Origin: Phycisphaerales bacterium UBA7800
GTDB taxonomy: Bacteria; Planctomycetota; Phycisphaerae; Phycisphaerales; Phycisphaeraceae
Length of the DNA: 38,316 nucleotides
NCBI GenBank assembly: GCA_002480565.1
Contig: DLCK01000005.1
Location: 1-38,316 of the forward strand
Direction of reading: 5' to 3'
The notes beneath the pieces were generated by a model, which made no database searches, was not told the DNA's origin, and saw only the letters and a list, made by a program, of their open reading frames with translations. Position 1 is the first letter of the stretch. Each line of letters opens with the position of its first letter. Shown in pieces: positions 1 through 9,792 of this stretch. Made by a program: the position numbers and the translations under genes.

Positions 1-106
1 AAACCCATCGCCGTGACAATAACGGCACTCATACAATAAACTAATGGGAATTATTTTGAAACTTACAGTGGAATTCTACACAGCTAAAAGCTATTATTAG
101 AATGAT

Positions 107-1732
107 ATGGCAAAAATAAAAAATCCAATTCTGCAAGGCTTCAATCCTGATCCTTCAATTTGTCGCATTGGCAAAGATTTTTATCTAGCCACCAGCACAT
201 TCGAATGGCTGCCTGGGATAGCAATCCACCATTCCAAAGATATGGTTCAATGGCAACTGATTTGCCATCCGCTAACCCAAAGTGATCAGATTGATCTACG
301 AGGCATGATTGACTCAGCTGGCATATGGGCACCGAGTCTCAGTTTTGCTGACGGACTCTTTTATATGGTTTACACCTTGGTACGGACGCGAGTCGGCGCC
401 TACAAGGATGTCCACAATTTTGTGATCACCTCACCATCAATACATGGCCCATGGTCCAAACCGACGTACTTGAATAGCAGTGGTTTTGACCCATCATTGT
501 TTCACGATGCGGATGGTCGTAAATGGGTCGTAAACATGCAGTGGGATCACCGACCACATCGCCCTAATTTTGCTGGCATTATCCTTCAGGAGTTCGATGC
601 GAAACAAGAAAAATTAGTTGGCCCCATCCATAAGCTGCTCGAAAAAGACCTTCTCATCGAAGGCCCGAATCTTTATAAACATGACGAGTACTACTACCTG
701 ATGCTTGCTGAAGGCGGTACCGGTTGGAACCATGGCATCTCCATGGCGAGGAGTCGGTCGGTGACTGGGCCGTATGAACTTGACCCGCAACCTGCGGTAT
801 TGACCACGCGCGATCACCCTGACTATCCGTTGCAAAAAGCAGGACACGGCGAGTTGGTCAGAGCACCTGATGGCCAATGGTACATGGCACATTTATGCAG
901 TCGGCCGGTCGGCAAGAATCGACGCTGCATGATGGGACGCGAAACGGCAATACAGAAAGTCACATGGACACACGACGGCTGGCTGCGACTTTCGGATGGC
1001 GGTGTTTTGCCTGCATTGGAAGTCGAAATCCCAGATGTGTCACAGGATGCCATGGACAATAAAACTCGCTGCTTTGTCGATGACTTTAACAGCACAACTC
1101 TGGCTCTGGACTGGTCAACACTGCGCGTTCCTGCCGAGGAATCATGGCTGTCACTCTCAGCGCGTCCGGGGCACCTGCGACTGCGAGGGCGTGAATCCTG
1201 TCAATCCCTTTTTGAACAAAGCCTCGTAGCAGTCCGTTTGACCGAACCCACTTGCACAGCCAAGACCGTGCTCGAAGCAGCCCCCAAAACCTATCAGCAG
1301 ATGGCAGGTTTGATTTGCTGGTACGACACCAAGACACACTTTTTCTTACATCTCACACACGACGAAACACATGGCCGTGTCCTGTGCATCATGTTTTGTG
1401 ATGATGGGCAATATGAAGAATTGCGCGACGTGCAAATCCCGGTCAACGACTGGGACAAATGCCATCTTTGTGCTTCTTTTACCGAGGGAAACTTACAATT
1501 CACTGTTTCCAAAGATGCCAAAAACTGGCAAACCATCGGCCCTGTGTTTGATGGCAGCAAACTCTCAGACGACTACGGAGACGGACTTCATTTCACCGGC
1601 GCCTTTATTGGCCTGTGCGCGGTGGATATGGATCAACAGCAATTGCTTGCGGACTTTGACTGCTTTGAACTGACTAACCATTTAACCCCTTTGCAAACCA
1701 ACAGCACTAACGCTACAGGAGTACGGGCGTGA
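107..1732 (+). CDS. GH43 family beta-xylosidase / arabinofuranosidase
   Basis: Predicted to release xylose (or arabinose) from the non-reducing ends of short xylo-oligosaccharides. The protein is 541 aa, close to the length of the two-domain GH43 beta-xylosidases such as the Selenomonas enzyme. The N-terminal five-bladed propeller carries the expected triad: catalytic base Asp15 in NPDPS, pKa-modulating Asp128 in GFDPSLF, and general acid Glu185 in LIEGPNLY. Residues from about 320 to 530 form the C-terminal beta-sandwich that closes the pocket in this subfamily. No signal peptide is visible, so it probably acts in the cytoplasm on imported oligosaccharides. Its stop codon overlaps the start of the next gene. 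The 106 bases before it show no clear ribosome site or promoter. Family assignment is secure; xylosidase rather than arabinofuranosidase specificity is inferred. Confidence 0.92.
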   Translation: MAKIKNPILQGFNPDPSICRIGKDFYLATSTFEWLPGIAIHHSKDMVQWQLICHPLTQSDQIDLRGMIDSAGIWAPSLSFADGLFYMVYTLVRTRVGAYKDVHNFVITSPSIHGPWSKPTYLNSSGFDPSLFHDADGRKWVVNMQWDHRPHRPNFAGIILQEFDAKQEKLVGPIHKLLEKDLLIEGPNLYKHDEYYYLMLAEGGTGWNHGISMARSRSVTGPYELDPQPAVLTTRDHPDYPLQKAGHGELVRAPDGQWYMAHLCSRPVGKNRRCMMGRETAIQKVTWTHDGWLRLSDGGVLPALEVEIPDVSQDAMDNKTRCFVDDFNSTTLALDWSTLRVPAEESWLSLSARPGHLRLRGRESCQSLFEQSLVAVRLTEPTCTAKTVLEAAPKTYQQMAGLICWYDTKTHFFLHLTHDETHGRVLCIMFCDDGQYEELRDVQIPVNDWDKCHLCASFTEGNLQFTVSKDAKNWQTIGPVFDGSKLSDDYGDGLHFTGAFIGLCAVDMDQQQLLADFDCFELTNHLTPLQTNSTNATGVRA

Positions 1733-2763
1733 CACGTAATTTAGCCACACCCTCTATTCAAACACTTTCAGGATTGCATCATCGCAACGGCTGCGCCTTA
1801 CCCAAAGCGCGTTTCGTACTTGATGAAGATGCACTGCAATGGATTTACCCCATTCACTTACAGCAACAAATCATGGAGCATGTAACGAGTGCTGGCGCGC
1901 CTGTCACTGCCTTGCAAGTCGAAGCGAATCCCACTTTGCTAAACGATGTCGAGCTGCTTTTCTCTGGCTGGCGCGCCCCGGTTTTTAACGATGCGATCCT
2001 TGAAGCAGCACCCAATCTCAAAGCGATTTTTTACGGTGCAGGCTCATGTGATTATTTCATGTGTGATGGGATTCGTAAGCGTGATATCGTGGTGACCAAT
2101 GCCATTTCAGAAAACTCGTTGCCTGTTGCCGAATTCACGGTTGCCCAAATTGTGATGTGTCTTAAACACGTGTGGCATCATGTTCGCAAACTCAAGGCAA
2201 CACGCATCTGGACTCAACTGCCCGACGGGCCATCCTGCTACGGCTCAACGATTGGCCTTGTCTCTCTGGGGGAGATTGGTCGTCTTGTTGCCGAACGCCT
2301 GGCTACAATGGATGTGAAAATTGTGGCCTATGACATCCATCGCGATGCGAAACTTAAAGAAGCATTTGGCATTGAATATGTCAGTCTCGAAGAACTCTTT
2401 GCAACCAGTGATGTCGTCTCATTACACACCCCATTAACATCACAAACGACAGGCATGATCACCGGCAAACTCGTGTCCTCCATGAAGCCTGATGCAAGCC
2501 TCATCAATACCTCACGTGGACAGATCATTGATCACCCAAGCTGCGATCCGGTGTTGGCCAAACGCGAAGACCTGCTGGCGATTCTCGATGTGACAGACCC
2601 TGAACCTCTGCCTGCAGACTCTATGCTCTGGGACCTGCCCAACGTGGTGATCACGCCCCATATCGCTGGTTCGCGTGGTCGTGAATGTGAGCGTATGGGA
2701 CAAACCATGCTCCAGGAACTGCGTCGATATATCAGCGGTCAACCCCTGATCAATCAGATTTAA
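1729..2763 (+). CDS. D-isomer-specific 2-hydroxyacid dehydrogenase
   Basis: NAD(P)-dependent reductase of 2-oxo acids to 2-hydroxy acids, of the hydroxypyruvate/glyoxylate reductase type. The Rossmann motif GLVSLGEIG lies near residues 168-176, followed by an acidic end of strand 2 (VAYD). The family catalytic trio is visible: Arg in NTSRGQIID, Glu in DVTDPEP and His in TPHIAGS. The GTG start overlaps the TGA stop of the xylosidase gene (GTGA), with a CAGGAG ribosome site at 1716-1721, so the two are translationally coupled. This suggests it handles an acid derived from the same sugar pathway. It is followed directly by a strong terminator, so it ends its operon. The exact substrate cannot be read from the sequence. 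Confidence 0.9.
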   Translation: MTRNLATPSIQTLSGLHHRNGCALPKARFVLDEDALQWIYPIHLQQQIMEHVTSAGAPVTALQVEANPTLLNDVELLFSGWRAPVFNDAILEAAPNLKAIFYGAGSCDYFMCDGIRKRDIVVTNAISENSLPVAEFTVAQIVMCLKHVWHHVRKLKATRIWTQLPDGPSCYGSTIGLVSLGEIGRLVAERLATMDVKIVAYDIHRDAKLKEAFGIEYVSLEELFATSDVVSLHTPLTSQTTGMITGKLVSSMKPDASLINTSRGQIIDHPSCDPVLAKREDLLAILDVTDPEPLPADSMLWDLPNVVITPHIAGSRGRECERMGQTMLQELRRYISGQPLINQI

Positions 2764-2837
2764 TCTTGGGCAACAAACGCAATCAAAACACCCCAATTGG
2801 ACCCAAACAGCCCCTTTTTTTACCCATAATGGACATG

Positions 2838-2868
2838 CCGACCTGCCCTGAAACAGGTCGGTTTTTTT
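2838..2868 (+). terminator. Rho-independent terminator after the GH43-dehydrogenase operon
   Basis: A perfect 8-bp stem (CCGACCTG / CAGGTCGG) with an 8-base loop is followed by seven T. It lies 75 bases after the dehydrogenase stop and closes that operon. Confidence 0.88.
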
Positions 2869-2966
2869 ATGACCTTTAGGCCAACGGCAATTACCCCCCA
2901 CTGGATAGGCTCATCCTGCAATTAAATTACCGGGAATTAATTCAGAGAATTTCTTTGATTTGTTTC

Positions 2967-2994
2967 TTGACATTATATTCGAGCGTCATACTAT
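2967..2994 (+). promoter_or_regulatory. Candidate sigma-70-type promoter for the first pseudopilin gene
   Basis: TTGACA at 2967-2972 is a perfect -35 box, and TACTAT (4 of 6 consensus bases) follows after 16 bases. It lies in the 390-base gap between the terminator at 2838 and the gene at 3155, which would leave a leader of about 150 bases. The rest of this gap shows nothing else I can support. Confidence 0.4.
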
Positions 2995-3154
2995 TAATCA
3001 GGAATACCAAAAAAACTGGAAATGCCCACCACTCAAATCGTAAAATAGACAACAAGCATTGCACAAAAGTTAGTGTTTGATTGTGAGTCGGGATTTTCCA
3101 GAAAGCGCGTATTCCAACATGAAGAGAACAACGCCTTTCAAAAAGGAACAGGTC

Positions 3155-3982
3155 ATGAACAAGTCCCACTCGCACCGTCTGATCCGCAAATCAAGCCATC
3201 GCGGTTTCACCCTCATTGAACTGTTGGTCGTGATTTCCATCATTGCATTATTGGTGGCGATTCTCTTGCCAGCACTTGGTAAAGCCAGAGCTTCGGCTCG
3301 CCGTGTTTCGTGTCTGACAATGATGAAGCAGACGGGCACCGCAAGCTTCTCGTTTGAAGCGGATCATGGTTACTGGCCTCCGATGGTAATGCACAATACA
3401 GGTGCGATGAGCAACAACAATGATTACAACGGCTCAGGTTGGTTTGAATACTTCTATGAAAAAGGCTACATGGGCACCCGCAAAGACGGCGTGAATTACT
3501 ACTGCCCGGACATCCGTCGCAACTCTGGTTTCATCCCCGAAGACGGTGGCGGCGCTGAAGTCACCTACCGCATGAACGGCCTGATGTCAGGTAGTCCTGA
3601 CTGTGCGGCTTTGAGTGCAACTTACCCCTACGTCTGTAAGGGTCTCAAGTCCGACGACGGCCGTATCGCCAAACCCAGCAAGACCATTGGGATCACCGAA
3701 GACAAAACTCCCACGACTGCTCGACGCAATGCCCGTTATCGTTTCTGGAAAGAAATGTACAAGATCGCCCATGTGGATTCAGTCAACAGCAACTCCACTT
3801 ACTGGTCGGGTTGGGGTGTTGAATCGCACATCAAAGGCACCAACTCCACCTTCTTCCTTGACGGTTCAGCAAGACTGGTCTCCATTAACATGACCACCGG
3901 CGGCAACAACAACAATGTCCGATCCTGCTGGGATACCGGTGACTTGATCTTCGACTTTATCAGCAACGAAGCCTACCAATAA
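3155..3982 (+). CDS. Pseudopilin-like protein with prepilin N-terminal methylation motif and C-terminal H-x10-DG motif
   Basis: A 275-aa type II secretion/type IV pilus-like protein. After a basic leader comes the prepilin peptidase site G|FTLIELLVVISIIALL with Glu5, then a single hydrophobic helix (about residues 18-40) and a large soluble domain. Near the C-terminus SHIKGTNSTFFLDGSARLV fits the H-x10-DG pattern of the abundant pseudopilins of Planctomycetota and Lentisphaerota. The ATG at 3155 is chosen because AAGGA lies 7 bases upstream; the frame stays open back to 3077. It sits alone between the xylosidase operon and the symporter gene, preceded by its own promoter candidate. Its function is unknown; members near glycan genes may display or bind substrate at the surface, which is inference. 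Confidence 0.85.
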   Translation: MNKSHSHRLIRKSSHRGFTLIELLVVISIIALLVAILLPALGKARASARRVSCLTMMKQTGTASFSFEADHGYWPPMVMHNTGAMSNNNDYNGSGWFEYFYEKGYMGTRKDGVNYYCPDIRRNSGFIPEDGGGAEVTYRMNGLMSGSPDCAALSATYPYVCKGLKSDDGRIAKPSKTIGITEDKTPTTARRNARYRFWKEMYKIAHVDSVNSNSTYWSGWGVESHIKGTNSTFFLDGSARLVSINMTTGGNNNNVRSCWDTGDLIFDFISNEAYQ

Positions 3983-4004
3983 ACCCAACTTCGATACACA
4001 CTCA

Positions 4005-4034
4005 ATCGTCCCCGGCTTAACGGTCTGGGACGAT
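4005..4034 (+). terminator. Stem-loop after the pseudopilin gene, possible terminator
   Basis: ATCGTCCC at 4005-4012 pairs with GGGACGAT at 4027-4034 around a 14-base loop, 23 bases after the stop codon. There is no T-run behind it, so termination is only suggested. The rest of the 248-base gap up to the symporter gene has no other recognisable element. Confidence 0.4.
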
Positions 4035-4230
4035 CTTCACAGGGCACACAAAGCCCCAATCAATCAGCAGGCACTGTGGACGGGGGGGATACCCCAGCAC
4101 GCACCTTTCAGCCAAACCCTTCTCTGAAAATCGTGCGAATGATGCTGTGAGTCCCCACGTCCTTTTTAATGGGTCATTTTTTTGACGGTTGATTCGCTTT
4201 CATGCCGTCACAGACATAAGGTTTAGAAGT

Positions 4231-6045
4231 ATGTCACTGGTCGACTATTTTGTCATCGGATTCTACCTTTGCCTGATCCTCTCCATCGGGCCTGCGTACA
4301 AGCGTTTTTCGCACACAGCCAGCGACTTCTTCCGCGGCGGTGGCGGGATGCTCTGGTGGATGGTCGGTGCCTCGGCATGGGTGACTTCATTCACTGCATG
4401 GACGTTTACCGGTGGCGCGGGCAAAGCCTACTCCACGGGGACCTTCTTTTTGATCCTTGCCTTTGCCAACGCCATTGCCACCATCTTCACGTTTTACACT
4501 GCCCCCCTGTTTCGACAGATGCGTGTGATCACCGGCATTGAAGCCGTCGCCAAACGATTCGGTCGCGCCAATGAACAGTTCTTCACGTGGCTTCCCGTCC
4601 CCTTTGGCATCATCTTCGGGGGCATCTCCCTGTATGCCATCGGCATCTTCATGTCCGTGGTCTTTAACCTGCCCATCAGCACCATCATCATTGTCCTGGG
4701 TGTCATCGCAACGACACTTGCCATCGTCGGCGGTTCCCAAGCGGTCATGGCGTCGGACTTCGTGCAGATGCTCACCATATTAAGCATCACACTGGTCATC
4801 AGCTTTCTGGCGTTAACCCATCCTGCCGTCGGCGGACTCTCGGGCTTGATCGACAAGATGCCACCGGAACATTTGGACTGGACACAGTTCGATCGCCCTG
4901 CTGTGCTTTGGATCTTCGGCATCACCTTGATCATCAATCAACTGGTCCAGAACAACAGCATCATTGCAGGCGCTTCACGGTTTGTGTTTTGCAAAACTGG
5001 CAAAGACGCCCGTCGCGCGTTGTGGTTCACGCTCATTGGCACGGTGATCATTTTCCCGATCTTCATCATCCCCGCCATTGCCGCACGCGAGGTGTTGCCT
5101 GATCTTGCTGCACAATTCCCGGAACTGAAAAATCCATCCGAAGCGGCGTATGTGGCCATGGCGATGGCGGTTCTGCCCAAGGGTATGCTGGGGCTGCTGG
5201 TGTGCGGGATTTTTGCAGCCACGATGACGAGTATGGACAGTGGTCTGAATCGCAGTGCAGGCATTTTTGTCCGCAATTTCTGGATCATTCATGTTGACAG
5301 CAATGCTGGTGAAGGTCGCCAGATTTTCATTGGCAAGATTTCCACCGCGATTTTAGGGGTCGCTCAAATATTAGTCGGCCTGGTCTTCTCGACCTTCCAA
5401 CAGATGCCGCTCTTTGATTTGATTCTGCTTCTTGCAGCACTGATCGGCATGCCGATGGCGGTTCCCTTGTTCTTTGGCATGTTCATCAAGCGGACTCCCC
5501 CATGGGCAGGTTGGACGACGGTCTTGGTGGGGATGCTTGCAGGCTTTGGCTTGCGACCCATGCTCACGCCTGAAAATATGCAGCAGTGGTTGACATGGCT
5601 CCCGGACCTGACGAAAAACGAAATCACGGATATGAATATTGCCATCACTACGGCAGTGGTTTTCTCGGTCTGTCTGGGCTGGTTCTGCGCGACGATCCCC
5701 TTTGCCCGATTCAGCAAGCCTTCGTATCACAAACAGGTCGATGAATTTTTCACGCAGATGCACGCCCCCATTGACCCGCAAAAAGAACACATCGCCGGCT
5801 GGTCAGAAGACCGCAAGCATTACCACGTGGTCGGTATTCTCTGCATGGTGTTCGGCGGATTCATTCTGGCATTGATGCTATTGCCTAACCCGACATGGGG
5901 TCGCATGTGCTTTGTCTTCTGCGGGGGCAGCATCGGCGGACTGGGGTTAATCCTGTACCTCATCGGTAAACGCGACACCGCACCGTTTGCAAAAATGCAA
6001 GCCAAAGAACCAATCGTAGCAGACGCATTACCGGTCGCTGAGTAA
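4231..6045 (+). CDS. Sodium:solute symporter (SSS family)
   Basis: A Na+-coupled transporter of the SGLT/PutP superfamily, about 604 aa and rich in hydrophobic segments (13-14 predicted by eye). Family landmarks are the first helix DYFVIGFYLCLIL, DFFRGGGGMLWWM before helix 2, and GIFAATMTSMDSGLNRSAG in the middle, which matches the conserved Na+-site helix. The ATG at 4231 is preferred over an in-frame TTG at 4189 because AAGG lies 9 bases upstream and the protein then begins with the usual short N-terminus. It sits just before the exported lyase gene, so it is the likely importer of the mono- or oligosaccharides or uronates that lyase releases. Substrate is inferred from context only. Confidence 0.92.
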   Translation: MSLVDYFVIGFYLCLILSIGPAYKRFSHTASDFFRGGGGMLWWMVGASAWVTSFTAWTFTGGAGKAYSTGTFFLILAFANAIATIFTFYTAPLFRQMRVITGIEAVAKRFGRANEQFFTWLPVPFGIIFGGISLYAIGIFMSVVFNLPISTIIIVLGVIATTLAIVGGSQAVMASDFVQMLTILSITLVISFLALTHPAVGGLSGLIDKMPPEHLDWTQFDRPAVLWIFGITLIINQLVQNNSIIAGASRFVFCKTGKDARRALWFTLIGTVIIFPIFIIPAIAAREVLPDLAAQFPELKNPSEAAYVAMAMAVLPKGMLGLLVCGIFAATMTSMDSGLNRSAGIFVRNFWIIHVDSNAGEGRQIFIGKISTAILGVAQILVGLVFSTFQQMPLFDLILLLAALIGMPMAVPLFFGMFIKRTPPWAGWTTVLVGMLAGFGLRPMLTPENMQQWLTWLPDLTKNEITDMNIAITTAVVFSVCLGWFCATIPFARFSKPSYHKQVDEFFTQMHAPIDPQKEHIAGWSEDRKHYHVVGILCMVFGGFILALMLLPNPTWGRMCFVFCGGSIGGLGLILYLIGKRDTAPFAKMQAKEPIVADALPVAE

Positions 6046-6092
6046 TTTATTTGTACTCCAACTGACACAAGACAACCCACATCGTTCGTGAT

Positions 6093-6128
6093 TTGAAATA
6101 AAGCCCGCGGGGTTTTAACCCCCGGGGC
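6093..6128 (+). repeat. REP-like palindrome 1 (head type A, solitary)
   Basis: Head TTGAAATAAAGCCCG (6093-6107) followed by an imperfect hairpin: GCCC-gc-GGGGTT, a 2-base loop, AACCCC-cg-GGGC. The internal 2-base mismatch recurs in nearly all copies. The 15-base head is identical, in reverse complement, to those at 35844-35858 and 36657-36671. It lies between the symporter and lyase genes. Confidence 0.8.
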
Positions 6129-6204
6129 AAGGGGCTTGAGGAATTCCCCCCCCTTGCGCATGAAGTAATCCACAGTTCAGAACCATCGCACGGAGACTGC
6201 AAAG

Positions 6205-9200
6205 ATGTTTAAGCTTTCATTACGTTTATTCAAAATCGCATGCTGCTTATTGCTGTCCATCAGCACGTTGAGCAACGCGCAGAGTATTGAGCCCCTGGGT
6301 AATCTCCAAACCCTTGAAGGTTGGACGGGCTTAAAACAAACAGACAACGGCGCGATCTGGGACTTATCCCAACAGGCAGCTTTCATGTATCCGGGCAATG
6401 CCGACTCGAAAGGTTTTAAGGCCACGCTGGGATTCTTTGAACGCTTTGATCCTTCGGCGGATTGGTGGGATTGGCCGATTCTGTCCATGGAGGTCAAACT
6501 CCCCGATGCAGGCGATACGCTTGATATGTCTGTCAGGCTCCATTGGCCCCAGGCGTCCGGCGGAACCCGTGACAAGATGGAAGACATCAAACCCGTCAAG
6601 CTACGAATCACCGGCAAAGGCTGGCAGACGCTTAGTATCCCCGTGGACAGCTTCCGCGCATCTGAAAGTATCAAGCCGATCCATCTCAACTTTGTCACCG
6701 GCATCTCCATGCAGGGGAAACTCGCTTCAGGACAAACCCAACTAAACCTTCGCAACGTGCAACTTCAACGCGGCCAAACCGTGGCAATGATGGCGGACAT
6801 CACCTCCAAGCCTGCCAGCAAAGACCAAACGGTGACGTATGATCTGACGCTTTACAACTGCACCCATACCACGCAGGCGATTAACCTTCGGCTCAAACGC
6901 GTCGGCTGGGAAGTCCTCACGCCCAATCTGTCAGTTGAACAGGTCACACTCAAAGCAGGTCAATCCACCAACGTGACGTTTTCAGCGAAGATGGTCGACC
7001 GCATGCCCGCAGGTGCTCGCGAAACATGGACCGTCGTTGCAACGCCCAATGGTCGGGAAGACCAGGCAGCATCGATTCAACTGACCACCATCGCACGCAT
7101 GCCTTCACCTTCGATCTGGCATACCGCAGACGGTTGGCAGAATGTGCGCGATAAAGTCGCATCACACGCATGGGCCAAGTATCTTGCTGATGAACAGATC
7201 AAACGCGCAGACAAATGGCGCGTCCCGGAACTGGACGTGAACCGTCGCAACAAAGAGACCGGCCAGCGTTATGTCTTTTACACGCCCCAGGAACACAACC
7301 TTGTGGCCTCGGCGATCAGTTGGCAGCTCACCCGTGATGCAAAATATGCCCAGAAAGTCCGCACGTTTCTCATGCGGTTAAGTGATCCAACGCAAGGCTA
7401 TCCAAGCACACTTCAAGGCTGTTCTCAAGCATGGGTACAGGAAGGACACTTCTTCCAGAACATCGCGCGGAGTTACGATGCGATTCGTGACAGTGGCTTG
7501 TTAAGCGATCAAGACCAACAGCAAATCGAAGCAAGCCTGCGCATTTACATGGACTTTGTTTCCCGATACCCAGCAGGGATTGGTAACTGGGATATCTCCG
7601 CTTTGACAGGTGCGGTGTACTGTGCGTTAGCTGTGCAGGATTGGGATAAACTCGATGAATATCTCAACGGCCCGTGTTGTCTGGTTTGGCAACTTCGCCG
7701 AGGCGTCATGGATGATGGCTGGTGGTATGAATGTTCCCCAGGCTACAATCTCTGGTGTGCTCAGGAATACACCGAGATCGGTTTAGCCCTTAAACCATGG
7801 GGTGAAAACTTCCTGGACAAGACTTATCCCGCAGTGTTCAGCTACGACGTTCGCATGGGTGCCAAGGTGGGTAACGATGAAGTTGGTGAAGGCGAACACG
7901 GCATTAACTTCAATCTCTGGGGACCCAATACGCGTCCTGGTCGTCAGATCAAAGACATGTGGAATTCCCTTACCGAACTGCTCAATGAAGATGGCAAGAT
8001 GTTCGGCATCAACGATGCCAATCCTGAACTGGGTGAAACCACGTCGCGTTATGACCTGGCCTATGCAGCTTATGGTGACAAACGCTATGCAGACATTGTC
8101 CAGCGTGGTGATGTCAAAAAGCGCAACCTGCTTTACGGTGTTCCTGAACTGCCCGTCACGCCCAAGGGACAAAAACTCCCGACGACTAAAAGTGATAACG
8201 CAGGTGTTGCCATCCTCCGATCCCAAGCCCAAACGCAAACACCGCATGAGCAATATCAAGTCGCCCTTAAATACGGTACGCACGGCGGCTACCACGGACA
8301 CTACGACCGTTTGAATATGGTGTATCTGCGACGCTTCGGGAAAATCGCAACCTCCACGCGAACCAGTTGGTGGAGTTACTTCCCTTACATGTATCGCTTC
8401 TTCGTGCAGAACTCCATTACCCATAGCATGGTGATCGTCGATGGCAAAATGCAGATGCCTGCCCAATCCAAGGTTTTAGCCTACAAAAAAGGGGAAAAAT
8501 TCCAGGCCATGGCAGTGGAGAATGTCAGCCAATGGGCCAACCCGCCTTATGGTGGACTGTGCTACAGTTGGTGGAAAGGCGACTTCAAAGCCAAGCAGTG
8601 GAATGAAGGACGCTACCTGCCGGATGTGGAAGTTGATCCGGGGTATGGCAAAGTCAACGATTATTCTGAACCGATCCGCAGCCGCCGAGCGATGGTGGTG
8701 ACCGATGATTTTGTGCTGCTAGCTGACAGTGTGCAGGCAGACAAGGAACATCGCTTTGATGCACTGCTTCAATTCCAGGGCTTTACTCAAGTCACCGGCA
8801 AGAACGTGACATTCAAAGAACAACGCCCGCAGTTCGACACCAACCCATTGGGTAACGGCCAACTCGTGTTGGATAACGATGTCTATACCGCAACCGGCAC
8901 GACGTTAGCCAAGTTCGTCCAACACTACGAACCGGGCAATCCCATTCCCGTCAAAGCCCCCAGTGACAAAGCAACCGAACAACTGCACATTGATGCTTAT
9001 ACCGTCTGGCCAACCCAGCAACGTGAAGTGATCGTCGGACACATGGCAACCCCGCAAAGTGTCGCCAAGCATTTGTGGTATCAAGTCGTCGCAGATGGGC
9101 AGACACTTGTCGATGACAAGACCGGCGCATGGCTGCTCGGTGCACGTGATATCAATGTCGACATCACTGGCAAAAAAATCCTGACACTCAAGACGAAAAT

Positions 9201-9732
9201 TGATCCCAAAAAACGCTATCGCAACAAGAGCATTTTCTGGGGCGATCCTGCCATCATCACCGCCGAGGGTAAGACGCTGTATCTGGCGGATCTGAAAATC
9301 CAAAGTGATAACATTGTGGCCACCCCGGTGACAGGCGAAGACTATTATGGTGGCGAAGTTCACATCGCCGGTAAGCCGTTTGCCAAATCCGTCCCAGCCA
9401 ATCCCAGTGATCAAAAACAGGATGCGACGATCAGCATTGATCTGACCGGCCTAAACGCAGTCAAATTCGTCGGACGCATCGGCAGTGATTATCCCCTTGG
9501 AGATTCCAGCCAACTGGGTCGGATTTACAGTCACCGCACCACCGGCAAAAATGCCCGCTACCTCACCGTGCTCGAAGTCCATCAGGGCAAGCCGGTGATC
9601 AAGACGGCCAAAGCCATCGATGCCAACACGGTGCAGGTGCAACTGCTCGACGGACGCACCCAGCAGGTGAAGGTATCCGGTTTGGACAGTGCAGAAGGTC
9701 AATTGGCTTTTGAAGTGACCGACATCAAGTAA
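6205..9732 (+). CDS. Exported heparinase II/III-type polysaccharide lyase, multidomain
   Basis: An 1175-aa secreted enzyme expected to cleave a uronic-acid-containing polysaccharide by beta-elimination. A signal peptide (to about residue 25, ending SNA) is followed by a beta-rich, CBM-like region to about residue 195 and an Ig/NEW3-like region to about 300. Next comes an (alpha/alpha) toroid of about residues 310-640, and then the heparinase II/III-like beta-sandwich. Candidate catalytic residues are Asn461 in GNWDIS, Tyr514 in ECSPGYNLW, and His697/His699 in GGYHGHYDRLN, the usual positions of the conserved Asn, Tyr and His of this fold. GGAG lies 9 bases before the ATG. It is longer than typical single-module PL12/15/17/21 enzymes. 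The CAZy family and substrate cannot be fixed here; alginate, ulvan and glycosaminoglycans all remain possible. Confidence 0.82.
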   Translation: MFKLSLRLFKIACCLLLSISTLSNAQSIEPLGNLQTLEGWTGLKQTDNGAIWDLSQQAAFMYPGNADSKGFKATLGFFERFDPSADWWDWPILSMEVKLPDAGDTLDMSVRLHWPQASGGTRDKMEDIKPVKLRITGKGWQTLSIPVDSFRASESIKPIHLNFVTGISMQGKLASGQTQLNLRNVQLQRGQTVAMMADITSKPASKDQTVTYDLTLYNCTHTTQAINLRLKRVGWEVLTPNLSVEQVTLKAGQSTNVTFSAKMVDRMPAGARETWTVVATPNGREDQAASIQLTTIARMPSPSIWHTADGWQNVRDKVASHAWAKYLADEQIKRADKWRVPELDVNRRNKETGQRYVFYTPQEHNLVASAISWQLTRDAKYAQKVRTFLMRLSDPTQGYPSTLQGCSQAWVQEGHFFQNIARSYDAIRDSGLLSDQDQQQIEASLRIYMDFVSRYPAGIGNWDISALTGAVYCALAVQDWDKLDEYLNGPCCLVWQLRRGVMDDGWWYECSPGYNLWCAQEYTEIGLALKPWGENFLDKTYPAVFSYDVRMGAKVGNDEVGEGEHGINFNLWGPNTRPGRQIKDMWNSLTELLNEDGKMFGINDANPELGETTSRYDLAYAAYGDKRYADIVQRGDVKKRNLLYGVPELPVTPKGQKLPTTKSDNAGVAILRSQAQTQTPHEQYQVALKYGTHGGYHGHYDRLNMVYLRRFGKIATSTRTSWWSYFPYMYRFFVQNSITHSMVIVDGKMQMPAQSKVLAYKKGEKFQAMAVENVSQWANPPYGGLCYSWWKGDFKAKQWNEGRYLPDVEVDPGYGKVNDYSEPIRSRRAMVVTDDFVLLADSVQADKEHRFDALLQFQGFTQVTGKNVTFKEQRPQFDTNPLGNGQLVLDNDVYTATGTTLAKFVQHYEPGNPIPVKAPSDKATEQLHIDAYTVWPTQQREVIVGHMATPQSVAKHLWYQVVADGQTLVDDKTGAWLLGARDINVDITGKKILTLKTKIDPKKRYRNKSIFWGDPAIITAEGKTLYLADLKIQSDNIVATPVTGEDYYGGEVHIAGKPFAKSVPANPSDQKQDATISIDLTGLNAVKFVGRIGSDYPLGDSSQLGRIYSHRTTGKNARYLTVLEVHQGKPVIKTAKAIDANTVQVQLLDGRTQQVKVSGLDSAEGQLAFEVTDIK

Positions 9733-9747
9733 CGGCAAAAATTTCGG

Positions 9748-9767
9748 GAAACAAGGCGACTTGTTTC
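9748..9767. promoter_or_regulatory. Candidate LacI-family operator
   Basis: GAAACAAGGCGACTTGTTTC is a 20-bp near-perfect palindrome (one mismatched pair) centred on CG, the geometry of LacI/GalR-family operators. It lies 26 bases before the start of the lacI-like gene, so autoregulation is likely. A transcription-termination role for the preceding lyase gene is less likely because no T-run follows. Confidence 0.5.
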
Positions 9768-9792
9768 AGGAATTAGCCTAGAATGGTTCATT

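Noticed and set aside
6177..6755. 192-codon antisense ORF over the lyase start
   Set aside because: Covers the clear signal peptide and start of the lyase on the other strand and shows no family features.
7783..8466. 227-codon ORF antisense to the lyase gene
   Set aside because: Fully inside the heparinase-type gene, with no ribosome site and no recognisable domain.
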